Source: Nitrospirota bacterium | Lineage (GTDB): Bacteria > Nitrospirota > Nitrospiria > Nitrospirales > UBA8639 | Assembly: GCA_003228495.1 (NCBI GenBank) | Contig: QIDY01000267.1 | Location: 1-26,279 of the forward strand | DNA length: 26,279 bases | Direction of reading: 5' to 3' | Shown: one piece after another, positions 15,650-24,111 of the stretch | Layout: every line of letters begins with the position of its first letter | Numbering within the stretch: the stretch's first letter is position 1 | The notes under the pieces: model-generated | Database searches by the model: none | The model's input: only the letters and a program-made list of their open reading frames with translations | Told to the model about the DNA's origin: nothing | Program-made: the position numbers and the translations under genes

Positions 15650-18127
15650 ATGACCGAAGACACGTCCGATCTGCCAATCCCTTCCATTGCACAGATACCT
15701 GAAGAGTTGCCGCTACTCCCGGTTCGTGACATCGTCGTTTTTCCCTACATGGTTCTTCCGCTTTTTGTCGGACGCGATCTTTCTATTAAAGCCATCGAAG
15801 CGGCCCTTTCCTCTAACCGTTTGCTATTTCTCACCACGCAGAAAAATCAAGCAACCGAACAACCTGCAGCAGAGGATCTTCACCAAATGGGAACGGTTGG
15901 AGTCATCATGCGCATGTTAAAACTCCCTGATGAGCGCATCAAAATTTTAGTGCAGGGCTTAACCAAAGCCCGAATTCAAGACTTCACCCAATCGAGTCCA
16001 TTTTTCTCGGTTCAAATCGAAACAATCACCGAAGAACCAGTGGCTATTTCTTCGTTGGAACATGAAGCCATTATGCGATCCGCTCGCGAAGGGTTAGAGA
16101 AATTACTGGGTTTGGGCAAAGCCATTATGCCCGATGTGCTTACCGTCATTGAAAATCTGAATGATCCGGGGCGTCTCGCCGACATCATCGCCTCCAATCT
16201 TGGACTCAACGTCGATACCACCCAAGAAGTGTTAGAGATTGAAGACCCCCTTGCCCGCCTCAGACGGGTGAATGAAATCCTGGGTAAGGAGCAAGAGGTG
16301 TTGTCGATGCAACAGAAGATCCAGGCTGAAGCCAAGGGCGAGATGGATAAAACACAACGCGAATACTTTCTGCGCGAACAACTCAAAGCCATACAAAAAG
16401 AATTAGGCGAGCTGGATGATCGCACGGAGGAAGTTGCAGATTTTCGCCATCGTATCCAAGAAGCCACCATGCCGGAAAAGGTTCTGAAAGAAGCAGAAAA
16501 ACAACTCAAACGTCTTGAGAAGATGCACCAAGATTCAGCTGAAGCGGGAACGATTCGCACCTATCTGGAATGGCTTGTGGAAGTGCCATGGAGTCGCCGA
16601 TCAACGGATAATCTTGATATTGGTCAAGCCTCCAAGGTCTTACATGAAGATCATTATGATCTGGAACGAGTCAAGGAACGAATTCTAGAATATCTCGCTG
16701 TTCGAAAACTCAAAGACAAAATGAAAGGACCGATCTTGTGCTTTGTCGGTCCACCCGGCGTGGGTAAAACTTCACTAGGGAAATCAATCGCCCGAGCCCT
16801 AGGTCGGGAATTCGTACGAATGAGTCTCGGTGGCACACGAGACGAAGCGGAAATTCGTGGACATCGCCGCACGTACGTTGGAGCACTTCCTGGGCGAATT
16901 ATTCAAGGTCTGAAGCAAGCGGGCACAATCAATCCCGTTTTCATGCTGGATGAAGTCGATAAGATTGGCATGGACTTTCGAGGTGATCCCTCTGCCGCGT
17001 TACTGGAAGTCTTGGACCCCGAACAAAACAATGCTTTCGTGGATCACTATCTTGGCGTCCCAGTGGACTTGAGCGATATTATGTTTATTACCACAGCCAA
17101 TGTCACTGATCCCATTCTCTCCGCCTTACGCGACCGCATGGAAATCATTGAAATTCCTGGCTACTCCGAGGAAGAAAAACTTGGGATTGCGCAGCGCTAT
17201 CTTATCCCGCGTCAGTTAGAAGAACATGGCATCACCGATCAACATTTCCAACTGACGGACCCAGGTTTGGCACAGGTCATTTCCCAGTACACGAAAGAAG
17301 CCGGAGTGCGAAATCTGGAACGAGAACTGGCCAATATTATGCGTAAAATTGCCAGGCATATCGCCGAAGGCAGAATTAAACGATATCGCGTGTCACCCAA
17401 AAATCTACATCAGTACTTAGGGGTCCCTAAATTTCTCCCGGAACAGGAACAGGAAAAAGATGAAGTGGGTGTGTCAACCGGACTCGCCTGGACGGAAACC
17501 GGCGGTGATGTGTTGTATGTAGAAGCTTCGGCCATCAAAAAAGGTAAAGGCCAGTTGACGTTAACAGGTCATCTTGGAGAGGTCATGAAGGAATCCGCAC
17601 ATGCGGCTCTGAGTTATATCCGATCCCAAGGCACCCGCTTGAGAATTGACCCAAGCCTCTTTTCCAAACAGGACATTCACATTCATGTACCGGCTGGCGC
17701 CATCCCCAAAGACGGCCCATCCGCTGGTATCACCATTGCTACCGCCTTGGCTTCCTGCCTTACTCAACTGCCTGTCAAACGCGATATCGCCATGACTGGA
17801 GAAATCACCTTGCGCGGTCGCATTCTCCCAATTGGCGGGCTAAAGGAAAAAGTGCTCGCAGCCAAACGGGCTCACATTCAATCCATTATTCTGCCCAAAC
17901 GCAATAAGAAAGATTTGGAGGATATCCCGAAACATCTTCTAAAAGGACTACAATTTATCTTGGTGGATACCATGTCAGACGTCCTCAATAACGCCCTTCG
18001 TTCCAGATCTCGGCAAAAGGTCAAAACCAGAACAATCCGTTCTCAGACTTCTTCAGGGCCTTCAAAAAAGGTTGCTGCGTCTATCGCGCGGACTCCCCTG
18101 CGACAAAAATTTGCAAAAGGTTCCTGA
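15650..18127 (+). CDS. lon: ATP-dependent Lon protease (LonA type)
   Basis: Cytoplasmic hexameric AAA+ protease degrading misfolded and regulatory proteins. Domains in order over 825 aa: N-terminal LAN substrate-binding domain (about 20-215, starting ELPLLPVRDIVVFPYMVLPL), coiled-coil linker (about 215-310), AAA+ domain with Walker A GPPGVGKT (367-374) and Walker B FMLDEVD (431-437), and the S16 protease domain with the Ser-Lys dyad: S691 in PKDGPSAGIT and K734 in GGLKEKVLAAKR (spacing 43 as in E. coli). A basic tail of about 40 residues (from about RSRSRQKVKTRT) extends past the usual end. ATG 15650 has only a weak AGGG upstream. thiL begins 10 bases after its stop, suggesting co-transcription. 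No heat-shock element was recognised upstream. Confidence 0.97.
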   Translation: MTEDTSDLPIPSIAQIPEELPLLPVRDIVVFPYMVLPLFVGRDLSIKAIEAALSSNRLLFLTTQKNQATEQPAAEDLHQMGTVGVIMRMLKLPDERIKILVQGLTKARIQDFTQSSPFFSVQIETITEEPVAISSLEHEAIMRSAREGLEKLLGLGKAIMPDVLTVIENLNDPGRLADIIASNLGLNVDTTQEVLEIEDPLARLRRVNEILGKEQEVLSMQQKIQAEAKGEMDKTQREYFLREQLKAIQKELGELDDRTEEVADFRHRIQEATMPEKVLKEAEKQLKRLEKMHQDSAEAGTIRTYLEWLVEVPWSRRSTDNLDIGQASKVLHEDHYDLERVKERILEYLAVRKLKDKMKGPILCFVGPPGVGKTSLGKSIARALGREFVRMSLGGTRDEAEIRGHRRTYVGALPGRIIQGLKQAGTINPVFMLDEVDKIGMDFRGDPSAALLEVLDPEQNNAFVDHYLGVPVDLSDIMFITTANVTDPILSALRDRMEIIEIPGYSEEEKLGIAQRYLIPRQLEEHGITDQHFQLTDPGLAQVISQYTKEAGVRNLERELANIMRKIARHIAEGRIKRYRVSPKNLHQYLGVPKFLPEQEQEKDEVGVSTGLAWTETGGDVLYVEASAIKKGKGQLTLTGHLGEVMKESAHAALSYIRSQGTRLRIDPSLFSKQDIHIHVPAGAIPKDGPSAGITIATALASCLTQLPVKRDIAMTGEITLRGRILPIGGLKEKVLAAKRAHIQSIILPKRNKKDLEDIPKHLLKGLQFILVDTMSDVLNNALRSRSRQKVKTRTIRSQTSSGPSKKVAASIARTPLRQKFAKGS

Positions 18128-18137
18128 ATCACGACCT

Positions 18138-19181
18138 ATGTCCCCTACCCGCCGCCAGGCGCGCCTAACACGTCTTAGGGAATTTGAACTTCTTCAATCT
18201 CTTCCTCGTAGATTTTCCACTCAGGGACTTCACCCGATAGTTGGCATTGGGGATGATGCCGCCGTGTTGCCTTCAGCTACATCACAACAAGTCGTCATAT
18301 CCACAGACCTTCTTGTTGAGGACATTCACTTCAGCAGAAAAACGGCCACCATGTACGACATTGGGTATAAAGCAGCCGCTGCAAATCTCAGTGATATCGC
18401 GGCCATGGGCGCCATACCGACAGCAATTTTCGTCGCCATCGCCTTGCCTCCTTCTTTTATCGAAGAAGATTGGCCTGAATTCTATCGAGGATTGGCTGTT
18501 CCTTGTAAACCCTTTAAGGTGCAATTGCTTGGAGGAGATACTTCTTCTTCCCCTACATCGTTATTTATCGCCATCACGATAATGGGTCAGGTAGCTCCAG
18601 GGCATTTTCTGACGCGGCACGGAGCCAAGAATGGCGATCTCATCTACGTCAGCGGCACACTCGGAGACTCGACCGCAGGGCTCGCTTACCTCAACCAGTT
18701 CAAACGTCCCCCGAAATCTGCCATACGTTCGAAACCGATGAAATATTTAGTGCAACGCCATTTGCAGCCAACAGCCCGCGTGGTCCTTGGAGAGCTTCTG
18801 GCATCTCAACCCTATGCATCTGCCGCGATTGACCTTTCAGATGGATTGTCCGGCGATCTCAAGCATCTCTGTCGACATAGCCAAGTCGGAGCCCTTATTT
18901 ACAGCGAGCAGATTCCCATGTCTCAACAGATGCAACATTACGCCAAACGAATTCGGGCGACTCCATTACACTGGAGCCTTCATGGAGGGGAAGACTACGA
19001 ATTACTGTTCACCATTCCCCCCAAATGGCAACATGAACTTGAAAAAGTTGCTAAAAAGCGCCGATTACCAATTACGCAAATCGGGGTGATTCAACCCCAA
19101 CGGTTCGGTGTCCGAATAGAACACAGTGATCATACTAGGCATGTATTACCTCAACGAAGCTATGAACACTTCTCACCATAA
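18138..19181 (+). CDS. thiL: Thiamine-monophosphate kinase
   Basis: Phosphorylates thiamine monophosphate to the active cofactor thiamine diphosphate. PurM/ThiL-family motifs are visible: GIGDDAAVL (about residues 36-44), STDLLVEDIHF (55-65), GYKAAAANLSDIAAMGA (76-92), LLGGDTSSS (from 131), YVSGTLGDSTAGLAYL, AIDLSDGLSGDL and HGGEDYELLFTIP. I use ATG 18138 (347 aa), 10 bases after the lon stop; an open frame reaches back to 18072 inside lon, but the family begins just before the REFELLQ segment. There is no strong ribosome site, so translation may depend on lon. The gene is intact and of normal length. Confidence 0.94.
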   Translation: MSPTRRQARLTRLREFELLQSLPRRFSTQGLHPIVGIGDDAAVLPSATSQQVVISTDLLVEDIHFSRKTATMYDIGYKAAAANLSDIAAMGAIPTAIFVAIALPPSFIEEDWPEFYRGLAVPCKPFKVQLLGGDTSSSPTSLFIAITIMGQVAPGHFLTRHGAKNGDLIYVSGTLGDSTAGLAYLNQFKRPPKSAIRSKPMKYLVQRHLQPTARVVLGELLASQPYASAAIDLSDGLSGDLKHLCRHSQVGALIYSEQIPMSQQMQHYAKRIRATPLHWSLHGGEDYELLFTIPPKWQHELEKVAKKRRLPITQIGVIQPQRFGVRIEHSDHTRHVLPQRSYEHFSP

Positions 19182-19202
19182 TTCAGAAAAAAAGAGGCCT
19201 TC

Positions 19203-19673
19203 ATGGTAAACATGGAGACCTTACGCCAACGGCTAACACAGGTTCTCCATCTTCAAGAAACGCCCCACCGAACGGCCTTAGCCTTCGCCATTGGAGTCTT
19301 TATTGCCTTTGCTCCTCACTATTTATTCCATACCGCCAGTGCCGTGCTCTGCGCCTGGCTCTTTCGGTTAAATTATTTGGCTCTCTTGCTCGGATCGCTC
19401 ATTAACAACCCATGGACCCTTATACCGATCTTGGCCGCTAGCCTGTATACCGGACTGTTTTTGTTAGGCGAGCCATCCGCCCCAAGTATCGAATGGCATC
19501 AGCTCACAATGGACAATCTATTTGACATGCTGACGCCGTATCTTATTCCATTTCTCGTTGGGGCCTGTGCTCTAGCTATACTAGGCTCGACCCTCGCCTA
19601 TCCCTGTATGCGGTGGACCATTACCCGATACCGTAACTTACCACCTCAGAAATCCTCAGAAACACACACATGA
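19203..19673 (+). CDS. DUF2062 family small membrane protein
   Basis: A 156-aa integral membrane protein. The signature block TALAFAIGVFIAFAPHYLF is followed by AVLCAWLFRLNYLALLLGSL and the conserved INNPWT (about residues 67-72), which identify DUF2062. About three to four hydrophobic segments can be seen, the last near LIPFLVGACALAILGSTLAY. The biochemical role of the family is unknown; members often sit beside glycosyltransferase or cell-envelope genes. ATG 19203 has AGAGG about 6 bases upstream. It lies 21 bases after thiL and 30 bases before the HD protein, so it belongs to the lon-thiL transcription unit. Confidence 0.85.
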   Translation: MVNMETLRQRLTQVLHLQETPHRTALAFAIGVFIAFAPHYLFHTASAVLCAWLFRLNYLALLLGSLINNPWTLIPILAASLYTGLFLLGEPSAPSIEWHQLTMDNLFDMLTPYLIPFLVGACALAILGSTLAYPCMRWTITRYRNLPPQKSSETHT

Positions 19674-19703
19674 AGTTTCCAAGATACTGTAGACCCAACA
19701 CGA

Positions 19704-21116
19704 ATGCCATCTACTAAACCGTTTTCTTCTCCCTTTGATGGGGTCGCCCTTCTGGCAGATCCCATCCATGGCTATATTTCATTTACCGTCCCCTACACCC
19801 ACACTGCGACCCTCGAACAAACAGAAAAAGATCTGATCGACTCCCCATGGGTGCAACGCCTTCGCTACATTCTTCAACTCCAAAGCGCGCATTGGGTATA
19901 CCCAAGTGCGGAACATAGCCGATTTCAGCATTCTTTAGGGACAATGCATTTAGCAGGTCGCTTTATGGCACAACTATACCCCTCCCTTCGTCAAATCATT
20001 CCCGATCTTCCCTCTTTTCAATATCTTGAGGAATTGACTCGAATCACAGGACTGCTTCACGACATCGGGCATGGCCCCTTTTGTCATTTTTTCGACCATC
20101 ACTTTCTCCATAAATATCACCTGACCCACGAACTGTTGGGACAGCACATCATTCGAGACCACCTGGCACCCATTATCCGGAAGATTCAGCGCAGTCCATC
20201 AGGCTCTTTCGCGCAAGGAGAACGCCTAGACCCGGAACACATTGCCTTTCTCATTCTCAAAGACCCCAACCAAGCTACCAAAGACATGCCGCCATGGGTC
20301 ATCGCGTTACAACCACTCCTAGGCGGCATTTATACCCCGGACAATTGTGATTATGTCTTGAGAGATTCCTATATGTGCGGCGTAGCGATTGGGCCAGTCG
20401 ATATTGAACGTCTGCTTCATTATACGTTCTTTTCTTCTCACGGTCTGACGATCCATCAGTCGGGCCTACCGGCACTCCAAATGTTCCTGCATGCCAGGCT
20501 CTACCTCTATGCCAATGTGTACTATCATCGCACGACACGGGCAATCGACATTCATCTCCAGGAAATTTTTGAATCGACCATGGAATTTCTCTGTCCGAAA
20601 AACCCTCTCGATAGCTTATCCCGATACTTGCTGCTCACCGATTGGCATGTCCTGGAGACGGTTCGTTCTTGGCCTCAATCGCGTTCTCTAAAAAAACGAC
20701 TACTCGGTACCGAGTGGGCCAAAATTATGACGAGGCATGTGAAATGGAAAACAGCATTTAGCCTCTTACTGCCTATTCCTCAAGGATCATTGGCATTTCG
20801 GCCACAGGATTTTCTATCACGAATGCGCCGTATCATGCCCCGGAAATGGCGAGAGGCGGATATTCGAGTCGACTTGGCCCATAAGGACCCACGGCCTCTC
20901 AACCTATTAAACATGGGAGGATTGCAGATTTTCGTATGGAATCCAACTACCCGTAGTATTGAAAAAGAAAGCTTGCATACATATCTCCAGCATCTTCCCG
21001 CTCGAATGATTACCCTACGAATTTTCAGTCAAAACCATTCACTTGATGGGGTCCTGGCCAAAGCTGCAAAAAAAACCTTGCAAATTCATTGGCCCGAACT
21101 TTTGAATCCATCATAA
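19704..21116 (+). CDS. SAMHD1-like HD-domain phosphohydrolase (putative dNTP triphosphohydrolase)
   Basis: A 470-aa soluble protein. The N-terminal ADPIHGYISF, SPWVQRLRYILQLQ and VYPSAEHSRFQHSLGTMHLA follow the pattern of SAMHD1-type HD hydrolases. Metal ligands are H76, H119-D120 (LLHDIGHGPFCHFFDH) and an Asp in PDNCDYVLRDSYMCG (about 211-225). The family removes triphosphate from dNTPs, lowering nucleotide pools, and some members act in phage defence or in regulation. The C-terminal half (about 260-470) I do not recognise beyond the usual family extension. It starts 30 bases after the DUF2062 gene with a weak ribosome site and is the last gene of the plus-strand group, converging on the lipoprotein gene with only 42 bases between stops. 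Substrate specificity cannot be inferred. Confidence 0.85.
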   Translation: MPSTKPFSSPFDGVALLADPIHGYISFTVPYTHTATLEQTEKDLIDSPWVQRLRYILQLQSAHWVYPSAEHSRFQHSLGTMHLAGRFMAQLYPSLRQIIPDLPSFQYLEELTRITGLLHDIGHGPFCHFFDHHFLHKYHLTHELLGQHIIRDHLAPIIRKIQRSPSGSFAQGERLDPEHIAFLILKDPNQATKDMPPWVIALQPLLGGIYTPDNCDYVLRDSYMCGVAIGPVDIERLLHYTFFSSHGLTIHQSGLPALQMFLHARLYLYANVYYHRTTRAIDIHLQEIFESTMEFLCPKNPLDSLSRYLLLTDWHVLETVRSWPQSRSLKKRLLGTEWAKIMTRHVKWKTAFSLLLPIPQGSLAFRPQDFLSRMRRIMPRKWREADIRVDLAHKDPRPLNLLNMGGLQIFVWNPTTRSIEKESLHTYLQHLPARMITLRIFSQNHSLDGVLAKAAKKTLQIHWPELLNPS

Positions 21117-21158
21117 CCGGCAGCACATCAGTCCTTCAGGCAAGAGTCGCAAGGAGGG

Positions 21159-22844
21159 TTAATGAGAACGGGAACCGAATTGAAAGGCATGAAGATCTTT
21201 CACCAGCGTCAATTGAAGTCGAAGGGTTTGAGAGGTGGATTTGGGAAAATACTTATCTGAAACTTGACAACTCAAGCAATACCCCAAAAGATATGGCTTG
21301 AGGTCTTCAAGGCTGCGAGAAAAAAGCGAGTCATGAGGGGCATTGAGAAATTGAACCTTCACAATCTTTCCTGCCTGTAGGTGCAAGAGACCGACAACTG
21401 TCCGTTTATTAGCAGGCAAATACCCGGTAATGGGAAAAGCTTCAGTAATTGGAGGTTTCCATTTCATTCGAATCCAATTCTCTAATGGCAATAGAGACCC
21501 CGTACCGTTGGAAATTTCCATACCATTTTCTTGTTGTCCTGCCTCAGGTAGGTTAACAGGCTCAAGAACGATGGTACGCCGTTCATTGGAAATCGGTACC
21601 ATCATAGCGTCAAAGGTTACATGTCGACTATCTTGCTGAATCCACGAAACGGGAAATTCAGCGAGCCCACTCATGAATGGCTGAGGCCACATCGGGAAGA
21701 CAATTCGGTCGGTACTAAAAATTCGAAGAATAGCTTCCGTTTGCCAAGACCATTTCGAAAAAACCGCTATCAGCTCACCATGTTCGTTTAGCGCCCGGAC
21801 AAACAACCGCTGTGGCATACGAATCTGTTCGAAAAATAATTGGCTCGCTCCCGTGCCATCGACTTGATTTATCACAATCCCATCAGATTCAAGGTTGACG
21901 AATGCGGGAACGTCCCCTCCTTCCAAATTCTTTAGCACATCAGTAATTTTATTCGGCTGCATAAACAAGGCTACAGGGAGGGTGAGCAGCGGTATAGGTT
22001 CCTTGGAATCTTCAGACGGCTGCCATACCCGATAAATGGGCTGCCCCATTTCAGTCGACCATCCTGCTTGCCAAATTGTGCCTGCTACTCGATAGGCCTG
22101 CATTCGATGCTGAGTGATTCGCTCAAGTGATAGCCGCGCATCAATTTGATGTACCGAATGTAGCCCAAATGATCCTGAATTCTCTGTGTGGAGACGGCCT
22201 TTCTCTTCTGCGCGGCCCAGAAATATTTTAGGAGGGGGGTCATCTTGCAACCCATCCAAAAGATCATTTGTCCTCGAATCAAGGGAGTGTTCGAAAACCG
22301 TGAGCATTTGCATCACAAGATCTTGTTCTAAACGTGGGATTTCTGCTTCCCGTCCTTGAGCCGACAAAGAACTCACGATCACGCCCGTTTCGACATCGAC
22401 GACCTGTAGATCAATCCTCAGATTATCCTCATAATAATGGAAACTGCCACGCACTAAATAATGCACGCCTTGTATTTTGCCGAGATCCACAGCTGAGCCT
22501 GAAGAAGAGAATCCTCGTTGCTGAAGCCACTGTTCTCGAAGAACAGGTCCTAGAGCTTCACGCGAAATTACTGATAAAGACGGCCATTTGGCTAAATCAC
22601 TAGCCATCATTTCTGACAAACTTTTTCCCAACCAGTGCAGCCTAGGGTTGGGGCTCAAGTTGTCTAAGGGAAGAATGGCGAGAGTATAGGGGGGATCAAG
22701 AGAACGAGTGTAAAGCGTTTCAACGTAGGAAGAATTGACCGAGTCAGGGGAAAGTGGAACTGAACCTTGGTTGCTCCCTTGGCATCCGCTCAACCCTACA
22801 TACAGACACCCAAGGTACCAGAACCACTTCTTTAATTCACCCAA
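21159..22844 (-). CDS. CsgG/FlgO-like outer-membrane lipoprotein with large unknown C-terminal region
   Basis: I place the start at TTG 22844 (561 aa): this gives a textbook lipoprotein signal, MGELKKWFWYLGCLYVGLSGC, with lipobox LSGC and lipidated Cys21, and overlaps the PilZ stop by 8 bases, suggesting translational coupling. The frame stays open upstream to 23018, but that part lies over the PilZ gene and precedes the signal. Residues about 53-185 resemble the TolB-N/CsgG/FlgO fold: YTLAILPLDNLSPN, WLGKSLSEMMASDLAK, LSVISREALGPVLREQ, GVHYLVRGSFHYYEDNLRID and VVDVETGVIVSSL. The remaining roughly 375 residues match nothing I recognise; they are rich in beta-type alternation. CsgG-like proteins form secretion pores, FlgO stabilises flagella. 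Nearby fliDST supports a surface or flagellar role, but function is inferred. Confidence 0.72.
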   Translation of the reverse strand: MGELKKWFWYLGCLYVGLSGCQGSNQGSVPLSPDSVNSSYVETLYTRSLDPPYTLAILPLDNLSPNPRLHWLGKSLSEMMASDLAKWPSLSVISREALGPVLREQWLQQRGFSSSGSAVDLGKIQGVHYLVRGSFHYYEDNLRIDLQVVDVETGVIVSSLSAQGREAEIPRLEQDLVMQMLTVFEHSLDSRTNDLLDGLQDDPPPKIFLGRAEEKGRLHTENSGSFGLHSVHQIDARLSLERITQHRMQAYRVAGTIWQAGWSTEMGQPIYRVWQPSEDSKEPIPLLTLPVALFMQPNKITDVLKNLEGGDVPAFVNLESDGIVINQVDGTGASQLFFEQIRMPQRLFVRALNEHGELIAVFSKWSWQTEAILRIFSTDRIVFPMWPQPFMSGLAEFPVSWIQQDSRHVTFDAMMVPISNERRTIVLEPVNLPEAGQQENGMEISNGTGSLLPLENWIRMKWKPPITEAFPITGYLPANKRTVVGLLHLQAGKIVKVQFLNAPHDSLFSRSLEDLKPYLLGYCLSCQVSDKYFPKSTSQTLRLQLTLVKDLHAFQFGSRSH

Positions 22845-23448
22845 CGACTGAAACAACAGGCTTTTTTTGCCGAAGGCGCTGGAGAGTAGCTTCAGTTCGC
22901 AGCACATGCCGAATGATGGCTTCACGATCGTCTGGAGAAATTTGAGTAAATTCAACAGCAACCTCAAACCCCGCTTCTTCGCCATGCTGCGCCGGTTTAC
23001 TTCTGATGATTTTCCCAACAGCCTGGAGGGGAATAAACGGTCGCAAGATCAGCCGCAATACAAGAAAGGAATTCACAGGGAATTCTTGTTCCGAGAAAAA
23101 CCGAATCCCGGACCCACTGAGATTGACTTTTGCCAATTCCGGAATAGCCCGTTTGAAAGCTTTGTCTTTTCCCAGAGTCCGAAGAATCGATGTGAGCATC
23201 CAATCAATACGTGTAACCATTTGTAACAGCAAGGGATCACGAATAGTCAAGTCGTTTTCATCGACCATCGCTTTCACGAGATCAGGTGACACTGCTAATT
23301 CCTCCCATTGCCACTGACTAAAGCCCGCCGCGTCAAGCTCAACAGGCTCATAAGAAAACACCAGAGGAACCTCAATCCAGAGACAAACCGGAACATCTGC
23401 ACGACAATCCTGACGTCGGTCCTCTGAGGCTATGATGCCATCATCCAT
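22837..23448 (-). CDS. PilZ-domain protein with long insertion (atypical, tPilZ-like), putative c-di-GMP receptor
   Basis: Numbered from the longest frame (GTG 23457, 206 aa), the protein has a c-di-GMP-type arginine motif RQDCR (R15-R19) and later NLSGSGIRFF (N112 to G117), matching the [DN]xSxxG motif. In ordinary PilZ domains these two motifs are about 30 residues apart; here about 93 residues separate them, including helical segments (LVKAMVDENDLTIRD and MLTSILRTLGKDKAFKR). Similar helical insertions occur in tetramer-forming atypical PilZ proteins of Xanthomonas. The end (DDREAIIRHVLRTEATLQRLRQ) is a normal PilZ C-terminal helix. I favour ATG 23448 (AGAGAGG 8 bases upstream); ATG 23454 and GTG 23457 are alternatives. 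It lies 86-95 bases after the DHp-like gene and overlaps the lipoprotein start. Confidence 0.78.
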   Translation of the reverse strand: MDDGIIASEDRRQDCRADVPVCLWIEVPLVFSYEPVELDAAGFSQWQWEELAVSPDLVKAMVDENDLTIRDPLLLQMVTRIDWMLTSILRTLGKDKAFKRAIPELAKVNLSGSGIRFFSEQEFPVNSFLVLRLILRPFIPLQAVGKIIRSKPAQHGEEAGFEVAVEFTQISPDDREAIIRHVLRTEATLQRLRQKKPVVSVVG

Positions 23449-23543
23449 TTTCATCACCTCTCTCGTTCAAACACAGTCAAGATTTTCATTCTAAATGACA
23501 ATGAAATATTTAAGGATAGTAGGATAAGTAAACGGGAAAATCT

Positions 23544-23780
23544 TTAGGGTTCCGCACGATCTTGAAGATTTCGAATTTCAACCAAGAGATCACGAGCTAG
23601 TTGAGCAGCCCCATGAATTTTTTCCAATTGTGGTCTGAGTTGGGTATCTTCACAACGACGGATGGCTAATTCTGAAAACACCACAATAGGTAACAATTTA
23701 TTCGAAAGCGAATGTAACAAGGCTCCCATTTGCGAATAATAGTCTGTGGTTACAGGTATTGAAGTGTCTGATGAAATCAT
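23544..23780 (-). CDS. Small stand-alone histidine-kinase DHp-like protein
   Basis: A 78-aa protein whose residues 19-72 look like the dimerisation/phosphoacceptor helices of a hybrid-type histidine kinase: GALLHSLSNKLLPIVVFSELAIRR, then QLRPQLEKIHGAAQLARDLLVEIR. H23 sits where the phosphorylated His lies in motifs of the HDFNNLLTPI type, with Asn27, Leu29-30 and Pro31 conserved in pattern, but the residue after His is Ser, not Asp or Glu. No ATP-binding domain follows; the frame stops normally. It could be a phosphotransfer protein (Spo0B/ChpT-like role), a decoy, or a remnant. ATG 23780 has no Shine-Dalgarno sequence. It precedes the PilZ gene by 86-95 bases on the same strand. Confidence 0.6.
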   Translation of the reverse strand: MISSDTSIPVTTDYYSQMGALLHSLSNKLLPIVVFSELAIRRCEDTQLRPQLEKIHGAAQLARDLLVEIRNLQDRAEP

Positions 23781-23999
23781 ATGAGGAGAAGAGATAGGCT
23801 TTCTAGAGGACCAAAACCATGATTAAAGACATTCCCATGAAACAGCTGTATTTCAATTTCATCCCTCATAGTTTATTTGGCAATTGTTGTACCCAAAACA
23901 TCAAGGCAAGATTTCGATGAAAATTCAAGAAAAATAGGTTTATGATATTAAAAACTCGAACGAAAAATGTCTCTTTCACTGACAACAATCATAGAATTC

Positions 24000-24013
24000 G
24001 TCAAACATTTGAC
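24000..24013. repeat. Short palindrome, possible operator
   Basis: GTCAAA and TTTGAC flank a 2-base centre. It lies 220 bases upstream of the DHp-like gene in a gene-free stretch. It could be an operator half-site pair, but no regulator is suggested and one such palindrome may arise by chance. Confidence 0.25.
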
Positions 24014-24111
24014 AGAATGTTTGGTCTGGTTGGGCCTTGTCAGATGTGAAATTAGGAAGGAACACCAGGAGGCTGTGCGAGATTAGTGATCGTTGCGGGA
24101 AGGGGCTGAAG

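Noticed and set aside
16012..16560. 182-aa open frame antisense to lon
   Set aside because: It is Ser/Arg-rich with no recognisable domain, as expected for a shadow frame opposite a strongly coding gene.
21117..21158. Bidirectional terminator between the HD hydrolase and lipoprotein genes
   Set aside because: Only a 5-bp TCCTT/AAGGA stem with a 14-base loop can be drawn, and there is no T-run on either side.
22860..22880. A7 run in the PilZ gene (CAA AAA AAG) as a frameshift site fusing PilZ to the lipoprotein
   Set aside because: The heptamer phase would allow a -1 shift, but the lipoprotein lies in the +1 frame. The fusion would also bury the lipoprotein signal, so independent initiation is favoured.
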